Shown here in pieces: positions 47,792 to 57,083 of a DNA stretch of 64,000 nucleotides (within the stretch, counting starts at the first letter, position 1; every line of letters starts with the position of its first letter). The position numbers and the translations under genes are program-made. Below the pieces are notes generated by a model. The model worked only from the letters and a program-made list of their open reading frames with translations, made no database searches and had not been told where the DNA came from. Source of the DNA: Ephemerocybe angulata (taxonomy: Eukaryota; Basidiomycota; Agaricomycetes; Agaricales; Psathyrellaceae). The stretch covers positions 124,001 to 188,000 of the forward strand of contig JAACJK010000010.1 in NCBI GenBank assembly GCA_013368325.1, read 5' to 3'.

Positions 47792-48643
47792 ATGGATCCT
47801 CCTGTGATGCTCGTTGGCTCTGCGGATCACGGTCAGGAGGGCGACTTGCGAAGCGCGTCCAACCACTTTCGAAAATGCGCATTTGGATGTTGTGCACCCA
47901 ACACCCGTCTACGTGACCATACTTTGCCGAAGTCAAACCCTTACTCTTCAATTTCGTCGAAATGGCGGAAGACGCGCTATGTCGATGCTCAGCGAGAATT
48001 CGAGGTCGTACCACCGGACCAAGTCTCAAGACTGAGGGAGGCGGCTCCAGTACTTTACGAAGCTTCGACTCCGGCAACATTCAGGGACAATCCTCGCATT
48101 CCGAAGAATCCTCGTACGGTATACTTAACGTTAAGTTTGACGTTGACATCATCAATGAGCCTGCGAACTTGGAAGGAAGCAAACCGACGCAGGGTAGGGA
48201 TATGTATGGAACCTAGGAACGGGGGTGCTATTCATGACGTGCGGGGAGGATACGGTCACGGAGGGAATCCTTCGGTGCAAGGCGATATTGGGGAAATGAA
48301 GGTGGACACTCGCAGGAGTTCATGGAGGTTTCCCGTTGCGCTTCCTAAATATTGGACGCGTAAGCTTGGACTTGTACTGGGCAAGGGAAATCGTCGCGAT
48401 GAAAGCGGTGCTGCGGGTAGCAATCGTCAGCACAGTCATTACGACCACCCCATGGATATGGCGCAGCGGCAATTCTCACAGTCTCTGGGATCACTGGAAG
48501 ATGACGGTGAGGTCTTTGCCATGAAGATATGGTTGACTCCGAGTCGGGGAAAATGCATTGGGATAGATTCTGCGCATGGGGTTGGTCATTGGACACAAAC
48601 TTGCCAGGCATCGCGAGGAGTGAGATGTGAGGTTGATGGATGA
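47792..48643 (+). CDS. Unassigned ORF, 283 codons
   Basis: Longest uninterrupted frame in the gene-poor island, from MDPPVMLVGSADHGQEGDLR to CQASRGVRCEVDG. No domain, signal peptide or repeat is recognisable and the residues do not look like a folded family. An open run of this length is unlikely by chance at this base composition, so it is worth a search, but it could also be a relic. Confidence 0.22.
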   Translation: MDPPVMLVGSADHGQEGDLRSASNHFRKCAFGCCAPNTRLRDHTLPKSNPYSSISSKWRKTRYVDAQREFEVVPPDQVSRLREAAPVLYEASTPATFRDNPRIPKNPRTVYLTLSLTLTSSMSLRTWKEANRRRVGICMEPRNGGAIHDVRGGYGHGGNPSVQGDIGEMKVDTRRSSWRFPVALPKYWTRKLGLVLGKGNRRDESGAAGSNRQHSHYDHPMDMAQRQFSQSLGSLEDDGEVFAMKIWLTPSRGKCIGIDSAHGVGHWTQTCQASRGVRCEVDG

Positions 48644-50127
48644 AGAAGCTCAGGACATGATCTAGGCCTCATTTATCTGGAGCATGTGTGTCGTAACACC
48701 AATTGAAGCACCCGTTTGTAATGATGGTCGAGGTTCTTACACTGGTTACAAGTTACCAGTCGTATCGACTATTACAGAGTCTTCCACAGCTCTCTATCTA
48801 GTGTTAGAGTGCTTATCATGGTTCGGTGCCGTGGTGCGGTCGATCTGAAGCGAGCGTCGGGCACCTGCCGTACATATGAACACTTGTGCAGGGGATGCCA
48901 TAACCGGGCGTCTATTTCTGTCGAATGCCTCCGGATCGTCAGGCCTTAGCGATAGTTATGACCGTGCGTCTGCTAGAGTAGTTTTTCCGCTTTTCATCAG
49001 AGATGCCCATAGGTGTAGGCAGGCCATGCCGACGAAAGCATACACTGGGTCGGGACTCAATATTCACATGGTATTGCGTTTAGAAATACCAAAGAATCTC
49101 CATAGACGAGTCTTTCAGCTGATCTGCGGACTTGTAAAGCTGTACTTGGAACGTTGCACTGGGAAACAATTAGCTCGAAATAGTGTGGCTTCGCTGGAGT
49201 TCCTCTGCATAATTTTAGGGATTAGTCTGAGTTCAATATCTCTACGACAGGTCAATGGGTGAGTGTTGAACTGGAGCAATCGTACACACCTCATCGCCTT
49301 TCCTAGATTATTGTCTGATCGTGGAGAAGTTCACCGCCGAGCCCAAGAATCGGGGTTGGAGTCGAGATCATCCAGAACATTGGGCCGGCTTTATTATTCT
49401 TATCGCGAAGTCTGACATTCAAGAGGAAAGAAGCGCCCGTCAGTGCCGATTTTGGATGTTGAAGACGAATCCATTGAAGAACCTCCAACACTCCGCTTTA
49501 ATCACGGATAAATTAGAGGGAAGTCTGGGACGAAGCCTCGAGGCAGCCCGCACATTTCTCGCACAGATGTGTACTGCCGCATGTATACCTCGAGATGGGC
49601 GCTGGGTACAGGGTATCGTGGTCGGAGTGGAGGCCTTTCGAAAAGGTGAAGTGCAACCTTGATCCTGATCGCCGCGAATGTTGTGCATCGTGTATCAAGG
49701 TGGACGACACCCTGTGGCGAGGCTAAGCCCCAAGGATTTGAACTCTATTGTGATAGGTGTTGCGAGGAGCCTACAATCCCAAACATTGACAATGTCCCCT
49801 CAAGCTGTTGATCCATTTAACCTGCCACAACCATCGCGCGTCGCGTCCGAGAAATCAGGGGCTCATTACCGCCTTTGAACTGCTCCGGCGCACGTGATGA
49901 GAACATAGGATTGATGCGGACCCCTCGGGCAAGTCATTGGCGTCGGCGAACTGTGTTGAACGACAACGACGACGTCGAAGCACGAGCATTCCATCTCTAT
50001 CCCGCCCGGCTGCACCACGACAAGAAACGGACAACAATCTACCCGTGAACTGCCTGCAGAAAGGACCACTCTACTCCAAGCTGTCGAGGACGCCCATTCT
50101 ACCAAACTTTCTGAGCTCTTCATAGAA

Positions 50128-51202
50128 ATGCCCCGTAACTCTGCTTCTCCTCCGCGACGCGGTTCACGCTATGACAATGACTATCCACGACATTCTAGCG
50201 GCCGTAACGCGGAAAGTTCGTCCAATAGACGCGGTGACGCGAGAGAAAGGACCTATGATCGCCGGGACGCATATGACGATAATCGTGGTTCCTCAAGTCG
50301 ACGCTCACGTCGTGACGATGGCTATGGCTACGACGAGAGAGAACGGGAAAAAGAGAGAAGAAGAGACAGGGACCGCTATGACCGTCGGGCTGAAGACGAT
50401 TCGGGGAGGGGGTCGCAGCGTCGGTCAGCATCGCCCCGTCGGGGACCACGAGAAGGCTCTCGAACTGGTTCCGCGGCACCGGAAGACATCGAAGACAAGG
50501 CGAAGCCGAATTTCAAACCATCAGGACTGCTAGCTGCTGAGACCAATACGGTCAAGGCCGCCGATGGAACTAGTACGGTCCTGAAGTACAACGAACCCCC
50601 GGAAGCACGGAAACCGCTCCTTGGATGGAGGCTCTATGTTTTCAAAGGCTCCGAGCAGTTAGGTATGTCGTCTTTCGGGTGCTCATGATCACAAGTTTAA
50701 TCTCCTACTGCTGTAGAGATGATGCACGTCCACAGACAGAGTGCATACCTCATTGGAAGAGATCGAATGGTGGCAGATATCCTTCTGGAGCACCCCTCGT
50801 GCTCTAAACAACATGCTGCGATACAGCGTAAGAAGCATGTTTATGACGCGACATAGCCTTGAGAACTCACAAACCTGTCTTATTCAGACCGACTGGTCCA
50901 CGAAATGGATGATCTAGGTAACAGGAAGGGCATAATAAAGTGAGTGCCCACCCTTTTCTTTCGAGGGGAGTTAAATGTATTTTTCCAACAAGACCTTTCA
51001 TCATCGATCTTGAGTCAACGAACGGAACTATGGTGAACGATGATAAGGTCCCAGCAGCGCGATACTACGAACTGAAAGCTGGAGATGGTACGCACCTCCC
51101 AAAAATCTTATAACCTCGCTCTAATCGACCTCAACATTCCAAGTTATCAAATTTGGAACTTCTGGGCGGGAATATGTCCTTCTGCACGATGATGCAACCT
51201 AA
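50128..51202 (+). CDS. PML1: FHA-domain protein, SNIP1 / Pml1 type (RES complex)
   Basis: Nuclear protein linked to pre-mRNA retention and splicing (Pml1) or SNIP1 function. The N-terminus is Arg/Ser/Asp-rich (SPPRRGSRYDNDYPRHSSGR; EREREKERRRDRDRYDRRAE), like splicing factors. The FHA domain is built from five exons: YNEPPEARKPLLGWRLYVFK, EMMHVHRQSAYLIGRDRMVA, DILLEHPSCSKQHAAIQ (with the phosphothreonine-binding GRD and S-K-Q-H), YRLVHEMDD, PFIIDLESTNGTMVNDDKVP (STNGT loop), YYELKAGD and IKFGTSGREYVLLHDDAT at the end. All core FHA residues are intact. Introns are 50-60 bp; the C-terminal stop follows directly after the fold, as in the family. Confidence 0.92.
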
Positions 51203-51983
51203 TCATGGCACTGTCTCCTATGTTCTCGTGTTCGGCCTGTCAACAAATGTATCCGGATTTTCAAGTTGCCCATTGTTCTCGACGCCGGGGTGTGCCTTCC
51301 GGTTATCTCGACGGAGGATATTCAAGGCCAAGGATCTCGCCAACCCCAAAAGCGTTTTGCCATCAGGTTTGCCTCATTTCCCGGCAAAGTCCGTGAACAC
51401 GTTCCTCCCGAGTCCTGGTTGCCGCACGCATTCGAGTCAGTTTCTCTTTCTGCATTGACCTCTAGACCTCGTGGGTGTCACTAGGGGTGCTTGAAGCTAT
51501 GATTCATGAACCAACTGAGCCTGGGATCAACGCTCCAATCATCCGACTCCGGACGAGCTCTTTGACAGGTCACATTTGTGACGGCACAGCAGGATAAGCG
51601 CCCAAAAATGCGATCTCGAGATTCACCTTGTACTACACAGAAATTGTCCTAAACATCGCTATCAGTGCTCCGAGGCCTCGAAAACATATGTTCTCAACCC
51701 CTGAAGTCCAAAAACAAAGCGGAAGAGACAGAGTCGGTTGCCAGGCCCCGCCCTTTGTGTGCTTTGTTTTCCCTGTCACAATCGAACGCACCCCAATTTG
51801 GATATTGACACGCGGACTTCTCTGATGCTTCAGCTATGGGTCACTTAGCGGGGACAAGCCGTTTATTTAGATTGCGACTCAGCGATTTTCGCTAGAAATA
51901 ACAAAGGTCCCTTTCCGCGTATATAAGAAACCATCCTTCTCCGCCCTTGATCCACCAAAGATACCCCCACCCTGCCATCCTCG
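51203..51983. promoter_or_regulatory. Intergenic; promoter of the zinc-finger gene with TATA box
   Basis: TATATAA at 51920-51926 lies about 60 bp before the ATG at 51984, a good core-promoter position. ORFs at 51153-51458 overlap the FHA gene end and look like shadows. One AAGCGCCC word at 51596-51603. No other gene seen. Confidence 0.5.
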
Positions 51984-53088
51984 ATGCCTTCCAACACCCA
52001 TCCCCACTCCTATCTGCCAACGCTTGAACAGAGCCTCGGCCTGAACCTCAGCTTTAATGACCATTTCCTCTACGCTCCAGTAGGCAGTCAGTTCGACGAC
52101 GAGAACGGGTTGCAGAAACCCTATAATACCGATGGCTATTCAGTAGACACTGCGCAACTGTGGCCTTCGTTCGGCTCGCGTTCTTCAACGCCAAAGCCCG
52201 CACCTTCAACTCAGTGAGTTTTTTGCCATTCTTGCTTGTCGCTCTTCTCTGATATCTCTCAACAGCATGCAGCCAACCTATGATCCTTCCATCAACCCAG
52301 CCTACCTGAACGCACCCTTGCAGACCATGCCTCCATCCGCGCCTGGATCACCGTTCTACGCGCCCTCTCCAGCGTCCGATACATCGGACAACGTCTTCTC
52401 ATCTCCCAGCTGTTCTGCGAGGCCCAATCTAGCGGCTTCGCCAGCAGTTACCTTCGCTCTGCCCATCCTCGATTTCGACGATATGCTTGAGGACGACAAT
52501 GACGACGACGGCGAATGGTGCCCTCCCTCTACACGCTCGACTCCTGCTCGCAAGCGCGGCGGTCGCCAGAGTGCAGCTGCCAAGCGCAGGGCGAGGTCCG
52601 ACTCCCCAGTCGCGAAGAAGCCAGTGCGTAAGACGCCCTATAACATCCGGAAACGCCAGCGGAATCCGCCTCCCTCTCGCGTCTTCCAAATGCACGGGCC
52701 CGGCGCCGAAGAGATGAAGCGCGCTATCACCACCAAGGGCTTCGCCATCGAGGCCACCTACGGCTTTGAGTGCCCCGCCGAGCGTTGCGAATACAGGATG
52801 CGGGGAAAGTCCAGGGTACCAGACTTCAAGAGGCATATGGGTGCCCACCTCCGCGAAGCTTACCCCGAGCTCTTCGACATTGCATGCAAGGGGATCACCC
52901 TCGAGGAGTTCCAGGAGCTCTCCGAAATGGAAAAGGAGACCGTCCGCAATGCCACCGACCACGATGGGTCACCTTTCCAATGGCGCGGCGGAGAGTGGAG
53001 GATCGGAGGTTGCCAACGAACCTTCAGTCGCGGAGACGCCTTGACGCGACACCTCAAGGGACGATCAGGATGCATGCGCATTCATTAG
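51984..53088 (+). CDS. C2H2-type zinc-finger transcription factor (350 aa)
   Basis: Two exons joined by a 52-bp intron (52214-52265); spliced length is an exact multiple of three. The N-terminal two thirds are Ser/Pro/Ala-rich with an acidic patch (LDFDDMLEDDNDDDGEWCPP) that could activate transcription, then basic runs (ARKRGGRQSAAAKRRARSDS; NIRKRQRNPPPSR). The finger region near residues 235-270 reads FECPAERCEYRMRGKSRVPD, FKRHMGAHL, spacing C-x4-C-x15-H-x3-H. A second motif at the C-terminus (IGGCQRTFSRGDALTRHLKG, then RSGC) lacks the first Cys of a classic finger. Targets unknown. Intact start context and TATA box upstream. Confidence 0.82.
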
Positions 53089-53547
53089 CAAGGGAGCTAT
53101 CGCTCTCCAGCTGGCAAGATCCCAATCTCCATCTCTGCTTCGTTTCTCCTGCTCACAATTATGCACTTGTTCAGTTTTCTGGTTTCATCTCTGTTCTGTA
53201 TCATTAGACTACCCAACGTTCTGTATCATTCACTCACGATTCATCGCTGTATCTCATACCGTAATAGTTTTCGCCTCTCGTTTTGTTTTTCATATCCCTC
53301 TCGGCTTTGCAGTCGCTGATCTGTCCACATAAAACGCTCAGATTAATAGCATAGCACCAATATTTACTTCGTGTTCGAACGCACAGCTCCATTAATATAT
53401 TAATGCAGGTTCATCGACACACCAGGGCGGGAGCCTATCCAGAATGTGCAGTGCTTTAGCACCATTGAGAAAGCTTCCGTACTTCAACGAGCGATAGAAT
53501 TAGAATAGATTAACCGGGATAGAAATTGGGCTATAGGCACAGAGCGA
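53089..53547. other. Convergent intergenic region
   Basis: 459 bp between two stop codons. The left part is pyrimidine-rich (3' UTR of the zinc-finger gene). No gene or repeat recognised. Confidence 0.5.
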
Positions 53548-54159
53548 CTAGGACGTCTGCTTCGGCTTTTTTGTTTTGTCCTTAATGCGTTTCGACCGGA
53601 TGCGCTTGCCATTCTGGACTTTAGGTCCCCAGCTGTGCGAGAGAGGCGAGTCAGTTTACCACATGTTAGGCACGCAGTTTAACTGCAACATACCCTCTAA
53701 TGGTCTTTTTAGCTCGCGGGGGGTGGGCGAACTCCTCAGGCGACAGGCCTTGGCGATACTTCTCCATGCACCAAAGGATATATCTGCGATTTGGGATAAT
53801 AGGGACCTTAGCGGAGTTCCCTAGTAGGCAGCTTGATTGGAACGCACCTTCTATCTCTCACAGCGAGTCCAGCTTTCCGCAGAGCCTGACCATCGTAACC
53901 CCAGAACTCGGTCCAGCTGTTGGGTGTGACCTTGGTTTCGGAATCTCTTCCTATCGCCTTGAGAAACTCTTCGGAAGTTTTGACAGCACCTGTACCGGCT
54001 GTTTGAATTTCAAAAGAGACACAGCAGAAGAAGGACGTTGAATGTACCCCGTGTTGGCGGCACTGGTCGCTGCTGTGCTGCTGTCGCGAGCGAGCGCGTA
54101 AGCGCGGCGAAAGGGCGCGCGAGCTGAGATCCCAGAGACCAAGGCGACAAGAAAGACAT
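53548..54159 (-). CDS. FYV4: Mitochondrial small-subunit ribosomal protein mS41 (Fyv4, IGR motif)
   Basis: Structural protein of the mitochondrial small ribosomal subunit. Four exons give 145 residues. The start MSFLSPWSLGSQLARPFAAL with TRSLATAAQQRPVPP is a targeting peptide. The IGR/SAM-like domain follows a 49-bp intron: TSEEFLKAIGRDSETKVTPN, SWTEFWGYDGQALRKAGLAV, RDRRYILWCMEKYRQGLSPE. The basic tail KVQNGKRIRSKRIKDKTKKP ends PKQTS and should contact rRNA. The signature IGR triplet is intact. Longer in-frame ORFs upstream are leader. Divergent from the D-lactate dehydrogenase gene DLD1. Confidence 0.9.
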
Positions 54160-54634
54160 GTTATTGATGTCTTGGAGTCCTGGTTTGTAGCCACCGAGAC
54201 CAAAGTCGTAGTGAGAAGTCGAGAACAAGAACAAGCGCGACGGACTGACGGAACGGTCACTCACGGCGCCATCATTTTCGGTCGGCTGCTTTGTCAGCCA
54301 TTTCCCCGCTTGTCGGCTCCCAACTTGGAATGTCGCCCGACGGCGAGCGGCCCGCCCTCGGCGACCTGCAATTCGTTGGCGCCGCCTGCGACGATGAGCA
54401 AAACCACCTTTTGTACCATGCGACGCGTTTCGGCCTCAACCACCCACACTGAGCCAACACACACTTTGCCACGTTACTAGCCAATATGACAGCCCCATAA
54501 ATTCCGCGGTGCTTATAGCTGCCTGCCCAAGGAGAATGGCGACAACGGCAGCGGACCTCAGCGGCCCTGGAACCTGAACGCCTTGACTTAAAGGGCCGTT
54601 TATGAACAGGGGGTGGCACCCACTCGCTTTCACC
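54160..54634. promoter_or_regulatory. Shared upstream region of mS41 (-) and DLD1 (+)
   Basis: 475 bp between divergent ATGs of two nuclear genes for mitochondrial proteins. An in-frame Met at 54602 could extend Dld1 by 11 residues. No clear TATA box. Confidence 0.4.
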
Positions 54635-57023
54635 ATGCTTTCACCTCGCCTTCGCGTTCTCAGACCAGTGATCCAGGGTGCTTCCTTGCGAAGTATCGCA
54701 ACAGGGACCAGCTCTGTACCCCAGCTCAGACCCACCGCTAACGCTGGCAACCGCCGTCACTCAAGTACAGGGGAAAGCAAGCAGGGTCCGAATACGGGCA
54801 AACAGGATCCGAAATCGAGCAAAGAACCCCGGCCAGACACGACTGCTCAGTTTTTGACATGGGGTGCTGCCTTCACAACATCATTGCTGCTGCTCGAGAG
54901 GTATTTCTATGGCCCACCATCCCAGCGCACCAAAGCGGACGAAAAGCCGGTCCCGCAAGGGTATGGCTCACCCCGAGACTTTGAGTTGGCTATCGAAAGC
55001 CTCGAGATGGAATTGAGTCATCTGGGTGAAGACGGTGTATCAACTAACCCAGATGACCTCCACGCCCACGGGTTTTCAGTAAACGACTATCATGAAGGTA
55101 TGTCTCCCAGTCCAGTCTAAGCACTGGGCGTAATTGGACGATTCCGATCTAGGTGTTGCACACACTGTGGTCGTATACCCACAGTCGACAGACGATGTCG
55201 TTAAAATCGTCCAGATTGCCACCAACTATCGGATGCCCATTACGCCATACTCAGGAGCGACCAGCTTGGAGGGCCATGTCCGTGGTGTGCGTACCCCTTT
55301 GTGCATCTGACAGGGCACATATCTAATTTCAAGAAGCACCAAGCTGGTGGTATCTGCGTGGATATGAGTCGCATGGACAAAATTATAGAAATCCACGGTA
55401 TGTTCATTGTTATCCCTACAGTTCACTTCCACTCCAAGCAAATCCTGACGCCACGTAGCCGAAGACTCGGACTTGGTCTGTCAGCCTGGCGCCCGCTGGG
55501 CAGATATTAACGACACCCTGAAAGAGAAAGGTCCGTCCAGCTGTCATGCTTAGTGAGCTTCTTTACTCATATCTCTGCAGGAATTCCGCTTTTTTTCCCA
55601 GCAAGTGGTTCTTTCTATCCTGCATCGGGACTTTGCCTGAATCTCACTTGCAGTTAGACCCAGCGCCTACAGCTACAATCGGTGGCATGTTTAGCACTGG
55701 ATGCTCAGGAAGTATGTCCCGGTTATTTGTCCTCATTACTGCGTTGCTCACTCCTCTACCTAGCCAATGCGGTACGGTATGGGACAGCAAAAGGTGAATG
55801 GTTCCTGAACGCGGTATGTCTTCTCCCATACCCCTGGCATTGAAAGCAGCGCTCACTTTCATCGTCAGACCATCGTTCTTCCTTCTGGAGAAGTTATCAA
55901 AACGCGGAGGCGTTCTCGGAAATCTTCAGCCGGGATCGACACCACGAAGCTCTTCATTGGAGCGGAAGGCACACTCGGTATAATCACAGAAGGTGCTATA
56001 ATCCACAATGGCCTCCACTATCATGTGTCTGAACATAGATCCCACTGCAGTGACCATCCGCCTTGCGCCCGTCCTTCCCACCACCGTCGCTGTTGCGCAA
56101 TTCCCCAGCGTCCGCGCAGCAACAGAAGCCGTGGGTGAAATTATGAACTCAGGAGTCGGTATTCGTAAGTTCTCCGCCCTTTCCTTCTATAATGATGCGT
56201 TCACCAATTAAACAACCCATCTGTTAATCAAGAATGTGTCGAGCTGGTTGACGACGTCTTCATGCAAGCCACAAACGCCTATGGTGTTTCTAAGCGCAAA
56301 TGGCCGGAAAAGGACAGCCTCTTTTTCAAATTCCAAGGTCCCACGCCCACCTCGCTCAAAGAAACAGCGGAGGTCGTCAACAGAATCGTCAAGAAATATG
56401 GGGCGACAAACTTCGAGCTCGCGAGGAACAAGGAAGAAGCCGAAGAGCTCTGGGCAGACAGGAAGAACGCGCACTACTCCGGTTTGGCACTTCTTCCTGG
56501 GGGTAAGGGGTGGCCCACGGATGTCTGCGTCCCAGTATCGAAACTGCCTGACCTGGTGGCGGAGACGAAGGAGGATTTGGCGAGAATTGGGTTGAAGACG
56601 ACTATCGTAGGCCATGTAGGAGATGGAAACTTCCATGCCCTGCTGTTATTTAAGACGGACGAGGAGAGGGAGCGCGCACATGGCGCTGTTAAGAGGATGG
56701 TCAAACGGGCTATAGCGCTAGATGGCACTTGTGAGTATATGGTTGTCTTTCCGTACTTTGAAAGCGAGATTGACGCCAGTGTCCTGAAGGTACTGGAGAA
56801 CACGGGGTTGGGATCGGAAAGAAGGAGTACCTTGTAGAAGAGCTTGGCGAGGGTACAGTAAAGCTTATGAAGACCATCAAGAAGACGTTGGATCCCCTGA
56901 ACCTCTTCAACCCCGGCAAGGTTTGTGCTTTTACTGTATCCATCTGCAACTTGCTGTTCTCAAACACCCTAGTTATATCCAGACGACGAAGAACCGAAAC
57001 CCACCAAAAACACGAAGCACTAG
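54635..57023 (+). CDS. DLD1: D-lactate dehydrogenase (cytochrome), FAD-type, mitochondrial
   Basis: Oxidises D-lactate to pyruvate in the mitochondrion and passes electrons to cytochrome c. The N-terminus [20 protein letters not shown] is a targeting peptide, followed by a span ([20 protein letters not shown]) that may anchor it in the inner membrane. The FAD domain has [95 protein letters not shown] and [20 protein letters not shown]. The cap domain holds [20 protein letters not shown] and [15 protein letters not shown]; an intron junction restores [20 protein letters not shown]. It ends with [16 protein letters not shown]. About nine introns; exon edges in the middle are approximate. It converges on MON1, stop codons 60 bp apart. 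Confidence 0.95.
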
Positions 57024-57083
57024 CAAACATAATATACTGTGCAAATCGAATAGATTGCACTCCATAGATTTCGATTTCAAGGG

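Larger units (their letters stand above)
45688..50127. other. Gene-poor stretch with unassigned ORFs
   Basis: 4.4 kb without a recognisable gene. Short protein-like patches occur on the plus strand, for example GGGVPFPRELALEHQFGHCL near 46630 and FHRPADYHSWLRIPGGRHQP near 47000, interrupted by stops and without a convincing exon chain. The longest frames are listed separately. The final ~250 bp is upstream of the FHA gene. An AAGCGCCC word lies at 49431-49438. It may be a decayed gene or element; nothing decides between them. Confidence 0.4.
36553..51603 (+). repeat. Scattered AAGCGCCC word (six same-strand copies)
   Basis: AAGCGCCC occurs at 36553, 37353, 37904, 45062, 49431 and 51596, all on the plus strand and all outside recognised genes; the copy at 37353 is inside the orphan ORF. 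Four are preceded by TA or TAA-like bases. The feature span covers the whole cluster, not a continuous repeat. Confidence 0.4.
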
